Below, piece by piece: positions 1 to 11,000 of a DNA stretch of 64,000 nt. Location of the stretch: NCBI RefSeq assembly GCF_017301635.1, contig NZ_CP071091.1, positions 463,001-527,000 on the forward strand. The letters run 5' to 3'. The DNA is from Myxococcus landrumus. GTDB taxonomy: Bacteria > Myxococcota > Myxococcia > Myxococcales > Myxococcaceae. How positions within the stretch are numbered: position 1 is the stretch's first letter; each line of letters begins with the position of its first letter. The notes below the pieces were generated by a model. That model saw only the letters and a program-made list of their open reading frames with translations. It was not told where the DNA came from and searched no databases. The position numbers were made by a program, and so were the translations under genes.

Positions 1-2
1 GC

Positions 3-3000
3 ACGACCTCCAGCACGTCGGAGGACGCCTCGGTCATCGAGGCACGCCTCCAGGCCGTCGCGTCCATCGAGCGGTTCCATGAAGGGATTGCCCAGCAGGG
101 GCTCGGCCTGGGGCCCCGGTTCCGCTGGCTCGAGGCCTTGTTCCACGGCGAGCGAGAGGCGTTCGGTCGATTGCGCCCGCCACAACCAGGCGATGACGTC
201 GGTGCGTACCGCCTGCATCCGGGGCTCCTCGACTCGTGCTTCCAGGTGCTTGGCGCGGTGGCGGGGTTCGCCTCCATCGAAGGGCTGGCCTTCGTTCCCA
301 TGGGCATCCAGCACTTCGCCTTGCACGGAGAAGGGCTCCCTCGCTTCTGTCACCTGGTCCTTCGCAGTGGCTCGGGCGCGGCCGATGAGACCTCGAAGGT
401 CGACCTTCGAATGTTCGATGTCTCGGGTGGACTGGTGGCGGAGGTCACTGGGCTCGCCATCCGCCGTGCGCCTCGCGAGGTCATCCTGCGGCGCGATGGG
501 GCGCGGCCCACCTTGTCCCTCCGCGTGGAGTGGCGGGCCCAGCCGCTGGCCCCCGCGACTTCGCCCACCTCCTGGGTGATTCTCGCGGACCAGGGGGGAT
601 GGGCCGCCCGGCTCGCGCGTGAGCTCGTGTCCCAGGGGGGACGCGCGGAGGTGTTGGGGCCCGACGCCGTGGCGACGGGACTGGGGGCTCGGCTCGACGC
701 GCTGGCCCCAGCGGCTCTCGGCGTGGCCGACCTCCGGGGGCTCGATGTGTCCGCGCCGCTCGACCTGCTTCAGCGGGGAACCGAGCTCGTGCGGCTCCTG
801 GTGTCGCGGGGTGAGAGCCGTCCTCCCCGCCTCGTGGTCGTGACTCGCGGCGCTCAAGCGACGGGGGCCGAGGCGAAGGATGCGCCGCTCTCCCCCGAAC
901 TGGCCACCGTGTGGGGGTTGGGACACGTCGTCGCGCTCGAACACCCCGAGCTGCGGTGTGTGCGCGTGGACCTCGACCCCACCGAAGGGTCCGAGGACCT
1001 GGCCCGGCTCGCAGCCGAGCTGCTGTCTCCAGGAGAAGAGGACCGGATTGCCTTCCGGGCGGGGGCGCGACTCGTGGCTCGGCTCGCACGCACACGGCTT
1101 CCCTCGGGAGTCGCACCAGTGCGGTTCTCGGAGTCCGCCACGTACCTCGTGACGGGCGGATGGGGCGGACTCGGGCTCGAGGTCGCCCGATGGATGGTCG
1201 ACCGGGGCGCGCGTCACGTCCTGCTCATGGGGCGAAGCGAGCCGGGGTTGGCGGCGCTGGAGCGCATCGAGTCGCTGCGAGCCACGGGGGCCCAGGTGGT
1301 CATCGCGCGGGGCGATGTGGCGGAAGGGGAGGACGTGGCGAGGGTCCTCGAGACCTGCCGTGCGTCGATGCCACCCTTGCGCGGCGTCGTGCACGCGGCG
1401 GGAGTCCTCGACGACGGCCTGCTGACACATCAAAGCCGTGAGCGCATGGCGCGTGTCCTGGCGCCGAAGGTCCAGGGCGCCTTGAACCTCCACCTGGAGA
1501 CGCTCTCGTCGCCGCTCGACTTCTTCGTCTTCTTCTCCTCCATCAGCGCGGTCATGGGGTCCGCGGGGCAGGTCGGCTATGCCGCGGCCAACGCCTATCT
1601 GGACACCCTGGCGCACCAGCGGCGGGCCCGGGGACTCAAGGCCACGAGCATCAACTGGGGGCCCTGGGCCGAGGTCGGCATGGCGGCTCGGCTCCCCGAG
1701 GAGGCGGGCAAGTCCTGGTCCACCTTCGGGCTGGGGATGCTCACGCCGGAGTCGGGGCTCGCCGCGCTCGACGCCATCCTGGGCGCGGACACTCCCCAGC
1801 TCATCGTGGCCGCGACGGGGCGCGGAGCGGTGCGGGAGTCTCTTCCTCCCTTCTTCGAGGTGTTGGGGGCTCGTCGCGTGGCGCCTGTGGGAGCGACGCC
1901 CGCCGCGGGTGGCCTCGTGGACGGCACGACGCGAGAGGGCCGTGCGCGCCTGCTCGCGCTCGTCCAACGGAAGACCGCCGAGGTGCTCGGGCTGGCTCCG
2001 GGTTCACCCATCGACCCACGCCGTCCGCTTCAGGCGCTGGGGCTCGACTCGTTGATGTCGATGCAGCTTCGCACCGGCCTCGCGTCGTTGCTGGGGCGGC
2101 CGCTCCCCATGACGCTGCTGTTCGACCATCCCACGCTCGAGCAGCTCCTCGCGTTCCTGGAGCGTGAGCTCGGGCCGGTCGCCGACGTCGCTCCCGCGCC
2201 AGCTTCGGAGCCGGTGAAGGTCCGTCGCGCGGTGAACGCGGGCGTGGAGCCCATCGCGGTGGTGGGGATGTCGTGCCGCCTGCCGGGAGGCGTTCGCGGC
2301 CCGGAGGACTACTGGCGGCTGCTCTCCCAGGGCATCCACGCGGTGAGCGAGGTACCCGCGAGCCGATGGGACGTGAGCTCCTGGTACGACGCGGACCCCG
2401 AGGCCCCGGGGAAGACGTACTCGAAGCACGGTGGCTTCCTCGACGAGGTGGACACCTTCGATGCCTCCTTCTTCGGCATCTCCAGGACCGAAGCCCGGTC
2501 GATGGACCCGCAGCAACGGATGCTGCTGGAGCTGAGCTGGGAGGCGCTGGAGAGCGGTGGCCTGTCGGTGGAGCGGCTCAAGGGCAGCGCCACCGGGGTG
2601 TTCCTCGGCATCTGCTTGAGCGACTACGCGCTGCTGGAGCTCAACGCGCAGGACCCGCGGGGCATCACCGCCTACTCGGGAACGGGGAGTGTCCTGAGCG
2701 TCGCGGCGGGGCGGCTCGCGTATGCGCTGGGCCTGGAGGGCCCCAGCTTCGCGGTCGACACGGCCTGCTCCTCCTCCCTGGTCGCCACGCATCTGGCCTG
2801 TCAGAGCCTGCGCGAAGGGGAGTGTGAGCTCGCGCTCGTCGGAGGCTCCAACCTCCTGCTGTCGCCGCGAATGTCGGTCTACTTCTCGAAGCTCAAGTCC
2901 CTGGCCCCCGATGGTGTCTGCCGGGCCTTCGACGGGGCCGCGAAGGGCTATGCCCGAGGCGAAGGGGCGGGTGTCGTGGTCCTCAAGCGCCTCTCGGATG

Positions 3001-5063
3001 CGCTCGCCGAGGGGACGCCCATCCTCGGGGTCATCCGCGGCTCGGCCGTCAATCAAGGAGGTCGCTCCAATGGCCTCACGGCGCCGAGCCGCCCGGCGCA
3101 GGAGCGTGTCATCCAACGCGCGCTCCAGCAGGGCGGAGTCGCGCCCCTCGAGGTCGGCTACGTCGAGGCACATGGCACGGGGACCTCCCTGGGTGACTCC
3201 ATCGAGGTGGAGGCACTCTCGACGGTGCTGGGATCCGGGCGTCCACGCACCGCGCCCCTGCGGATTGGCTCGGTGAAGACGAACATCGGCCACCTCGAAG
3301 GCGCGGCGGGCATCGCCAGCTTGATCAAGGCGCTCCTCGTGTTGCGACACCGGGAGCTGCCCCGGAGTCTGCACTTCCAGGACCCGAGCCCTTACATCCC
3401 CTGGTCCGAGCTCCCCATCGAGGTCGTCACGGAGCACCGCGAGTGGCAGGTCCCCGAAGGCGGCCGGCGCATCGCGGGTGTCAGCGCCTTCGGGTTCGGC
3501 GGGACGAACGCGCACATCGTGCTCGAAGAGGCGCCCCTGACGCCGCGTCGTGACGACGTGCCCGTGGCCGAGGAGCGCGCGGAGCTGCTGGTCCTGTCCG
3601 CGCGAGCACCGGAGTCACTGAGGGAGTCCGTCGAGCGCTTCCACGCGATGCTCGTGGACGAGGCCCGTGGGAGCGGCGCGGCGCTGCGCGACCTGTGTTA
3701 CTCGGCGGGCTGTCGGCGGACGCACCACGAGCACCGGCTCGCGGTGGTGGCTGGCTCCCGGAGCGGCGCAGCGGAGTCGCTCGCGGCCTTCCTTCGCGGA
3801 GCGGCGCATCCAGCGGCTCGCGCGGGATATGCGCAGCCAGGGGCCGAGCCCAGGGTCGTCTTCCTGTTCACGGGACTGGAAGGACCCTGGGCGGGAGCGG
3901 GCCGCGCGCTCCTCGACGAGGAGCCCGTCTTTCGCGACGCCCTGCGGTCCGTGGACGCGGTGCTGACGCGCCTGGCGGGCTGGTCCGTCATCGACCAACT
4001 GCGACGAGAGCAGCCGCGCTTCGACCTGGCCCACATCGCCCAGCCCGCGTGTGTCGCGTTGCAACTGGCCTTCGTGGCGCTGCTGCGTTCGTGGGGCGTC
4101 GAGCCCGATGCGGTGCTTGGCTCCTGCACGGGAGAAGTGGCCGCGGCGCACGCGGCGGGAGTCCTCTCGCTCGAGGATGCGATGCGCATCGCCATCGCGC
4201 GGGGCGGCATCCTCGGTGCCGTCGCGAGTGGCGGAGTGGAGGAGCCACTCGAGGAGATGAAGTGGGCCCTGCGCGAGGTGCGGCCGGAGCCCGCCGCGGT
4301 TCCCTTCTACTCCTCGGTCTCGGGGACACGCGCGAAGCCCGGTGACTTCGATGCGGAGCACTGGGCGCGGGGCCTGTGGCAGCCGGTGCAACTGGAGTCC
4401 GCCATCTCCGCCTTGGCGGAAGACGGCTACACCTTCTTCGTCGAGATTGGCCCCGACGCGGTCCTCGCGCACTCCGTCCAGGAGTGTTTCCAGCGCCTGG
4501 GCACGGCGCGCGCCACGGTGCTGTCAGCGCCGCTGCGAGGCGAGTCCGAGCGGCACGCCCTGCTGTCGCTGCTGGGAGCGCTGTACGTCGCGGGTGTCTC
4601 ACCCGATTGGACGCGGGTCTTCCCCAGCGGAGGTGAGTGGGTGCCGCTTCCTTCCTACCCGTGGAGGAAGGAACGCCACTGGGTCTCCCTTCCCGAGTCC
4701 GCGCCCGAGCCCAAGGCGTCCGACGAACCGCCGCCCCTGCGTGAGCTGGCCCGGATGGCACCCGAGCAGCGGCGTGGACATGTCGAGCCCTTCCTCCGGC
4801 GTGAAGTCGTCAAGCTCCTGGACTGCCCAGGGGACCTGCCAGATGCGCGGCAGCCGCTCGTGCGCCTCGGCTTCGACTCGCTCATGGGCATGAAGCTCAA
4901 GGCCCGCGTGGAGCTGTCGCTGGGCTTGACGGTGTCCGCGGTGAAGCTCCTCAGCGGCCTGAGCCTCGACGAGCTCGTGAAGGTTGTCCTCGAGAACATC
5001 GACGCCCTGCCGCCGCTCCCCGAGACGGCTGCTGGCGATTCGATGGAGGAGTTCCGATTTTGA
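3..5063 (+). CDS. Type I PKS, 5'-partial: (DH)-KR-ACP, then KS-AT(degenerate)-ACP
   Basis: The frame is open through the left edge, so the start lies outside the window. The visible part begins in the C-terminal half of a dehydratase domain, whose second catalytic motif (HPGLLDSC, Asp at 231-233) is present. A structural KR half follows, then a catalytic KR (TGGWGGLG near 1155; LDD motif; Tyr at 1578) and an ACP (LGLDSL, Ser at 2049). The second module has an intact KS (Cys at 2766; EAHGTGT; NIGHLEG) and an AT lacking all its landmarks: GQGSQ reads GLEGP, GHSxG reads GSCTG (Cys at 4125), and about 90 residues including the catalytic-His segment are missing. A final ACP follows (Ser at 4878). 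It has no reductive domains. The stop overlaps the next start, so the two are translationally coupled. I infer it supplies the polyketide donor to the thiazole-forming NRPS. Domain calls are secure; the function of the second module is uncertain. Confidence 0.93.
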   Translation, partial: TTSSTSEDASVIEARLQAVASIERFHEGIAQQGLGLGPRFRWLEALFHGEREAFGRLRPPQPGDDVGAYRLHPGLLDSCFQVLGAVAGFASIEGLAFVPMGIQHFALHGEGLPRFCHLVLRSGSGAADETSKVDLRMFDVSGGLVAEVTGLAIRRAPREVILRRDGARPTLSLRVEWRAQPLAPATSPTSWVILADQGGWAARLARELVSQGGRAEVLGPDAVATGLGARLDALAPAALGVADLRGLDVSAPLDLLQRGTELVRLLVSRGESRPPRLVVVTRGAQATGAEAKDAPLSPELATVWGLGHVVALEHPELRCVRVDLDPTEGSEDLARLAAELLSPGEEDRIAFRAGARLVARLARTRLPSGVAPVRFSESATYLVTGGWGGLGLEVARWMVDRGARHVLLMGRSEPGLAALERIESLRATGAQVVIARGDVAEGEDVARVLETCRASMPPLRGVVHAAGVLDDGLLTHQSRERMARVLAPKVQGALNLHLETLSSPLDFFVFFSSISAVMGSAGQVGYAAANAYLDTLAHQRRARGLKATSINWGPWAEVGMAARLPEEAGKSWSTFGLGMLTPESGLAALDAILGADTPQLIVAATGRGAVRESLPPFFEVLGARRVAPVGATPAAGGLVDGTTREGRARLLALVQRKTAEVLGLAPGSPIDPRRPLQALGLDSLMSMQLRTGLASLLGRPLPMTLLFDHPTLEQLLAFLERELGPVADVAPAPASEPVKVRRAVNAGVEPIAVVGMSCRLPGGVRGPEDYWRLLSQGIHAVSEVPASRWDVSSWYDADPEAPGKTYSKHGGFLDEVDTFDASFFGISRTEARSMDPQQRMLLELSWEALESGGLSVERLKGSATGVFLGICLSDYALLELNAQDPRGITAYSGTGSVLSVAAGRLAYALGLEGPSFAVDTACSSSLVATHLACQSLREGECELALVGGSNLLLSPRMSVYFSKLKSLAPDGVCRAFDGAAKGYARGEGAGVVVLKRLSDALAEGTPILGVIRGSAVNQGGRSNGLTAPSRPAQERVIQRALQQGGVAPLEVGYVEAHGTGTSLGDSIEVEALSTVLGSGRPRTAPLRIGSVKTNIGHLEGAAGIASLIKALLVLRHRELPRSLHFQDPSPYIPWSELPIEVVTEHREWQVPEGGRRIAGVSAFGFGGTNAHIVLEEAPLTPRRDDVPVAEERAELLVLSARAPESLRESVERFHAMLVDEARGSGAALRDLCYSAGCRRTHHEHRLAVVAGSRSGAAESLAAFLRGAAHPAARAGYAQPGAEPRVVFLFTGLEGPWAGAGRALLDEEPVFRDALRSVDAVLTRLAGWSVIDQLRREQPRFDLAHIAQPACVALQLAFVALLRSWGVEPDAVLGSCTGEVAAAHAAGVLSLEDAMRIAIARGGILGAVASGGVEEPLEEMKWALREVRPEPAAVPFYSSVSGTRAKPGDFDAEHWARGLWQPVQLESAISALAEDGYTFFVEIGPDAVLAHSVQECFQRLGTARATVLSAPLRGESERHALLSLLGALYVAGVSPDWTRVFPSGGEWVPLPSYPWRKERHWVSLPESAPEPKASDEPPPLRELARMAPEQRRGHVEPFLRREVVKLLDCPGDLPDARQPLVRLGFDSLMGMKLKARVELSLGLTVSAVKLLSGLSLDELVKVVLENIDALPPLPETAAGDSMEEFRF

Positions 5064-8000
5064 ACGCCACCGAACTCATCGCGGAGCTGAAGCGCCTGGG
5101 GGTCGTCCTCGAGGTCGAGGACGAGCACCTGCGGGTCCGTGCCGCGCGCAATGTCCTCACGTCGGAGCTCCAGAAGAACATCGCCGCCCGGAAGGCCGAG
5201 CTGCTCACGCTGCTTCGAGAGCCGCCGTCTCGCGCCGAGCTGTCGCACGAGCCCTTCCCCTTGACGGATATCCAGGAGGCCTACCTGGTTGGCCGGGGCA
5301 CGGACTTCGGCGTCGGGGGCGTCTCCTGCCACGTGTACCACGAGCTGGACGGGCAGGGCCTGGACCTGGGGCGCCTGTCGCGAGCGTGGCAGCGCCTCAT
5401 CGACCAGCATCCGATGTTGCGCGCGGTGGTGCTCCCCTCCGGTGAGCAGCGCGTGCTGGAGCGCGTGCCGCCGTACTCCATTCCAGAGCTGGACCTGCGA
5501 GGGCAGCCGCCAGAGGTGGTGGAGGCGAAGCTCGCCGAGATTCGCCGGGAGCTCTCGACCCGGACCTCGCCCCCAGGGCAGTGGCCGACGTTCGAGCTGC
5601 GCGCGACGCTGCTCGGCGCGGGACGGACGCGAATCCACATCGACCTGGATGCCATCACGATGGATGGCGCCTCCATGCTGGCGCTCTCCGAGGAGTGGCG
5701 AGCCCTCTACGCCGAGCCCGAGCAGCGCCTGGACCCGGTGCCCGTGACGTTCCGGGAGCACGTCCTCGCGGAGGCCGCCGCGCGGAACACGAGCGCCTAT
5801 CGGAGCGCGGAGTCCTACTGGACCGCGCGCCTCGATGACCTGCCGGACGCGCCGGTGCTGCCGTTGGCCACTTCTCCCGAGCACCTGGACCGGCCAGCGT
5901 TCCGGCGGCTGCGCGGCACGCTCGACGCGAGCCGCTGGTCCCGGCTGAAGCAGCTCGGAGCGGAGGCGGGGCTCACGCGCTCGGGAATCGTGTGCGCGGC
6001 CTTCGCGGAGGTGATGGCGACGTGGAGCGAGAGCCGCCGCTTCACGCTGAACCTCACGCTCTTCCAGCGCCCGCCCATCCATCCGGCCATCGACAGGGTG
6101 GTGGGAGACTTCACGACGAACGTGCTGCTGGAGATGGACGGCAAGGGCCAGACGTTCCGCCAGCGCGCGGTGACGATGCGCGACCAGCTCGCCCAGGACT
6201 TCGAGCATGTGCGCTTCAGCGGCGTGCGCGTGCTGCGAGAGCGCGCGAAGCGGAGGCGGGGGCCCGGAGCGCTGATGCCCATCGTCTTCACCAGCTTGTT
6301 GGGGCATCGCCCCACCAGGCCGGGCGGCGGCTTCCTCTTTGGATGGCTGGGCGAGAAGGTCCACGCCATCACGCAGACGCCGCAGGTGTGGCTGGACCAT
6401 CAAGTCCACGAGGACGACGGCGCGCTCTGCTATTGCTGGGACAGTCCGGAGGGACTCTTTCCCGCGGGGCTACTGGAGGATGCCTTCTCGGCGCTCTCGG
6501 CCTTGCTCGTCCGGCTCGCGGATGAGCCCGCCGCCTGGGACGAACCTGCTCCCGTCCGTCTGCCCGCGGCGCAGTCCGCGCGGCGTGAGTCCTACAACGC
6601 CACGACGGCGCCCATTCCGGCGACGCGGCTGGACGACCTCTTCCTCGAGCAAGCGATGCGTTCTCCCGAGCGCATCGCCGTGTTCAGCGAGGAGCGCACG
6701 CTGACGTATGCGCAGTTGAGAGGGCATGCGGGAGCGTTGGCGGAGCGCCTGTTGGAGGCGGGGGCCCGGCCCGGTGAGCTGGTGGCTGTCCTCCTGGAGA
6801 AGGGATGGCGCCAGGTCGTCGCGGTGCTGGGCATCCACCTCGCGGGGGCCGCGTATCTCCCCATCGAGCCCTCGCTTCCGGAGGAGCGGCACCGGCTGCT
6901 GCTCCAGGAGGGCCGCGTCCGCGTCGTGGTGACGGACTCCCCACGCGCGGAGCGCTTCTCCTGGCCGGAAGGGACGCGGGTGCTGACGGTGCCCGACGCG
7001 GCGGAGGGGCGTCCGCCACGGCTGCCTTCTCGGTCGGCTTCGGACCTGGCGTATTGCATCTACACCTCTGGGTCGACCGGCCGGCCCAAGGGCGTGATGA
7101 TCGACCATCGGGGCGCGGTCAACACCGTGCTCGACATGAACGAGCGCTTCCGCGTGGGCCCCGAGGACCGGGTCTTCGCGCTCTCGTCGCTCAGCTTCGA
7201 CCTGTCCGTCTACGACGTGTTCGGAACCCTGGCCGCGGGAGCCGCCATCGTGATGCCGGCGCCTGGAATGCAGCGCGACCCGGGCCATTGGCTGTCGATG
7301 CTCGAACAAGGGCGGGTGTCGGTGTGGAACTCCGTGCCCGCGCTGATGGAGATGCTCATCGAGTACCTGGAGGGCGAGGGGCTCCGGCTCCCCGACTCGC
7401 TGCGGCTCGTGTGGATGAGCGGCGATTGGATTCCCCTTCCGCTTCCGGACCGCATTCGCGCGCGTGGCCGGAGCGTGGAGACGGTGAGCCTGGGCGGCGC
7501 CACCGAGGCGTCCATCTGGTCGATTCTCCATCGCATCGGAGACGTGGACCGCGCCTGGCGCAGCATTCCCTATGGCACCCCCATGGTGAATCAGCGCTTT
7601 CACGTGCTCGATGCCGCGCTGGAGCCACGTCCTGAGTGGGTGACGGGGCAGCTCTACATCGGCGGTAGCGGACTGGCGCTGGGGTACTTTGGTGACGCGG
7701 AGCGCACGGCCCGACGCTTCATCATCCACCCGCGCACCGGCGAGCGGCTCTACGCGACAGGAGACCTGGGGCGCTTCCTTCCGGAGGGCACCATCGAGTT
7801 CCTGGGGCGCGAGGACTTCCAGGTCAAGGTCCAGGGCCACCGCATCGAGCTGGGAGAAATCGAAGCGGCGCTGGCGACTCATTCCGCGGTGCGCGGCGCC
7901 GTGGTCAATGCGGTGGGAAAGCCGGGCGGGCCCCGGCGGCTCGTGGCCTACGTCGTCCCGGAGGCCGTGCCCGCGAAGGTCCTCGCCCAGGAGTCCTCGG

Positions 8001-11000
8001 GTGAATCACTCGCGGAGGCCCATGAGCCGGACCCTCGGCTGGGCGTCATCTCGGACCCTATCGAGCGGCTCGAGTTCAAGTTGAAGAGCCCCGGCGTGAG
8101 GGTGGACCTTGGCCACCGCGAAGCGGTCGCGCTTCAGCGGCCGGTGCTCGACGAAGCGGGGCTGCGCAGGGTCCTCGCCCGGAAGAGTCATCGGAAGTTC
8201 CGCGCGGGACAGGTCACCTCCGAGCAGCTTGGCGCGCTCTTGAGTTGCCTGATGCAGGTTCCTCTCGAGGACTCGGTGCTGCCGAAGTACCAGTATGCCT
8301 CGGCGGGTGGGCTCTATCCGGTGCAGGTCTATCTGCACGTGAATCCGGGGCGCGTCGCGGGGCTCGAGGGGGGCGCGTACTACTACCATCCCAAGCACCA
8401 TCAACTTGTGTTGCTGTCGGCGGATGTCGTGCTGGGCCGCGGTCAGCACGCGCCGGGAAATCGCGCGGTCTTCGACGACGCGGCGTTCTCGCTCTTCCTC
8501 GTCGGGACGCTGGACGCCATCCAGCCGCTGTACGGTGAGCTGTCGCGGGACTTCTGCCTGCTGGAGGCCGGCTACATCTCGCAGTTGCTCATGAGCTCAG
8601 CGGTGGGCGGTGAGCTGGGGTTGTGTCCGGTGGGTGGTCTGGACTTCGAGCCGCTGCGCCGGCAGCTCGACCTGCGCGAGCACCACGTGTTGCTCCACAG
8701 CCTCCTCGGCGGAGGCGTCGAGGCCGTGGCGGCGGTGGCACGGCCCCATGCGAAGGTCGGCCCAGGGACGTCACTGGCTGAAGCGCTGCGGCAGCATCTC
8801 GCGGCGAAGCTGCCGGACTACATGGTCCCCAGCACCTTCGTGCTTCTCGACACGTTGCCACTGACGTCCAACGGCAAGGTGGACCGCGATGCGCTGCGCC
8901 CACCGGGGGAGGTTCCCTCGGTGCCATTGCCCGGGGGGCGGGCACCGCGCACGGACATGGAGCGCTCGTTGGCGGCCATCCTCCAGGAAGTGCTCCAGTT
9001 GGACGAGGTGGATGTCCATCGGAACTTCTTCGACCTGGGAGGTACCTCCGTCCAGATCATGCAGATGCGTCGCAAGCTGCGAGAGCGGCTGGGCGTCGAC
9101 CTCCCGGTGGCGAAGATGTTCCGCTACACCACTGTCAGCGCGCTCGCGGAGTACCTGTCGAGCGTGGGCACCGCGCCGCCTCGAGGGGGCCCCGTCGTGG
9201 AGGTCCGCCAAGAGGCGCCTCGACCGGTCGAGGCACCTGTTCCGGATGCGCGGCCGGAGCCGGGGCTGGAGTCCGCCATCGCCATCGTGGGAATGGCCGG
9301 GCGTTTCCCTGGGGCCAGGAACCTGGCTGAGTTCTGGAGGAACCTGCGCGACGGGGTCGAGTCCGTCACCTTCTTCACCGATGCGGAGCTGCGGGGCTCG
9401 GTGTTGGAGCCCTCGCAACTGGACGACCCGAACTACGTCCGGGCGGGCGCGGTCCTGGAGGGCGTGGAGCTCTTCGACGCCGAGCACTTCGGCTTCACAC
9501 AGAAGCAGGCCCGGCTGACGGACCCCCAACATCGCATCTTCATGGAGTGCGTCTGGGAAGCCATCGAAGACGCGGGCTATGACCCGAAGCGACTCGAGAA
9601 GCTCGTGGGGGTCTACGCGGGCTCCATCATCAGCACCTACCTCCTCCATCACCTGGGTGGGAGGGTGGGGCGTGAGGGGGCGGTTCGCGACCTGCAGTCG
9701 TTGATTGGAAACGACAAGGACTATCTGGCGACGCATGTCTCCTATCGGCTGGGGCTGAAGGGGCCCAGTGTCAGTGTCCAGACGGCGTGCTCCTCGTCCC
9801 TGGTGGCGGTGCATCTGGCGAGTCAGGCGCTGCGCAACCGCGAATGCGACATGGCCTTGGCTGGAGGCGTGGCCGTGCGGCTGCCGCAGAAGTCCGGCTA
9901 CCTCTTCGAGCCAGGCGCCATCCTCTCTCCGGATGGTCATTGCCGCGCGTTCGACGCGGACGCCCGGGGAACACACTTTGGCAGTGGCGCGGGGGTGGTG
10001 GTCCTCAAGCGATTGAAGGACGCGCTCGCGGAGGGGGACAGCATCCGCGCGGTCATTCGCGGCTCGGCCATCAACAACGATGGGTCGATGAAGGCGGGTT
10101 ACACGGCGCCGAGCCAAGAGGGACAGGCCGCGGTGATTGCCGCTGCGATGGCCTCGGCGGGCGTGCGACCTTCGAGCATCGGCTACATCGAGACCCACGG
10201 GACGGGCACTCCGCTGGGAGACCAGATTGAGCTCTCCGCGCTTCAGCAGGCCTTTGGCGTGGAGTCGGCGCGGGAAGGCACCTGGCCCATCGGGTCGGTG
10301 AAGACAAACGTGGGGCACCTGGAAGTGGCCGCGGGAGTCGCCGGCCTCATCAAGACGGTGCTGTCACTCCAGCATCGCGCGCTGCCGCCCAGCCTGAACT
10401 TCAAGCGACCTCAAGCGGACTTCGCGAACAGCCCCTTCGTCGTGAACGCGGGCCTCGCCGAGTGGCGTCGTGGCGGGACGCCGCGTCGCGCGGGGGTGAG
10501 CTCGTTTGGCATTGGCGGGACGAACGCGCACGTGGTGGTGGAGGAAGCACCGGAGGTGGAGAGGCGGGAGGAGAAGGAGGGGAGGGGCGTGTACGTGCTG
10601 GGGCTGTCAGCGAGGAATGAGAAGGCGCTGAGAGAGCTAGCGGGGAAGTACGCGAGGGAGGCGGAGGGAGAGGTGGGGGACGTGTGCTTCACGGCGAACG
10701 AGGGGAGAGGGAGCTACGGGCAGAGGGTGGCGGTGGTGGGGAGGAGCCTGGGAGAGCTGAAGGAGGAGCTGAGGAGGTACGAGAAGGAAGGGGTGGTGGA
10801 GAGAGGAGCGGTGGGACAGGGGAAGAAGGTGGGGGGGGAAGAAGTGGTGATGTTGTTCACGGGGCAGGGAGTGCAGACGGAGGGGATGGGGAGGGAGCTG
10901 TACGAGAGCGAGGAGACGTTCCGGGAGGAGATGAGGAAGAGCGACGAGGTGGTGAGGAAGGAGACGGGGGAGTCGCTGGTGGAGGTGCTGTACGGGGGGA

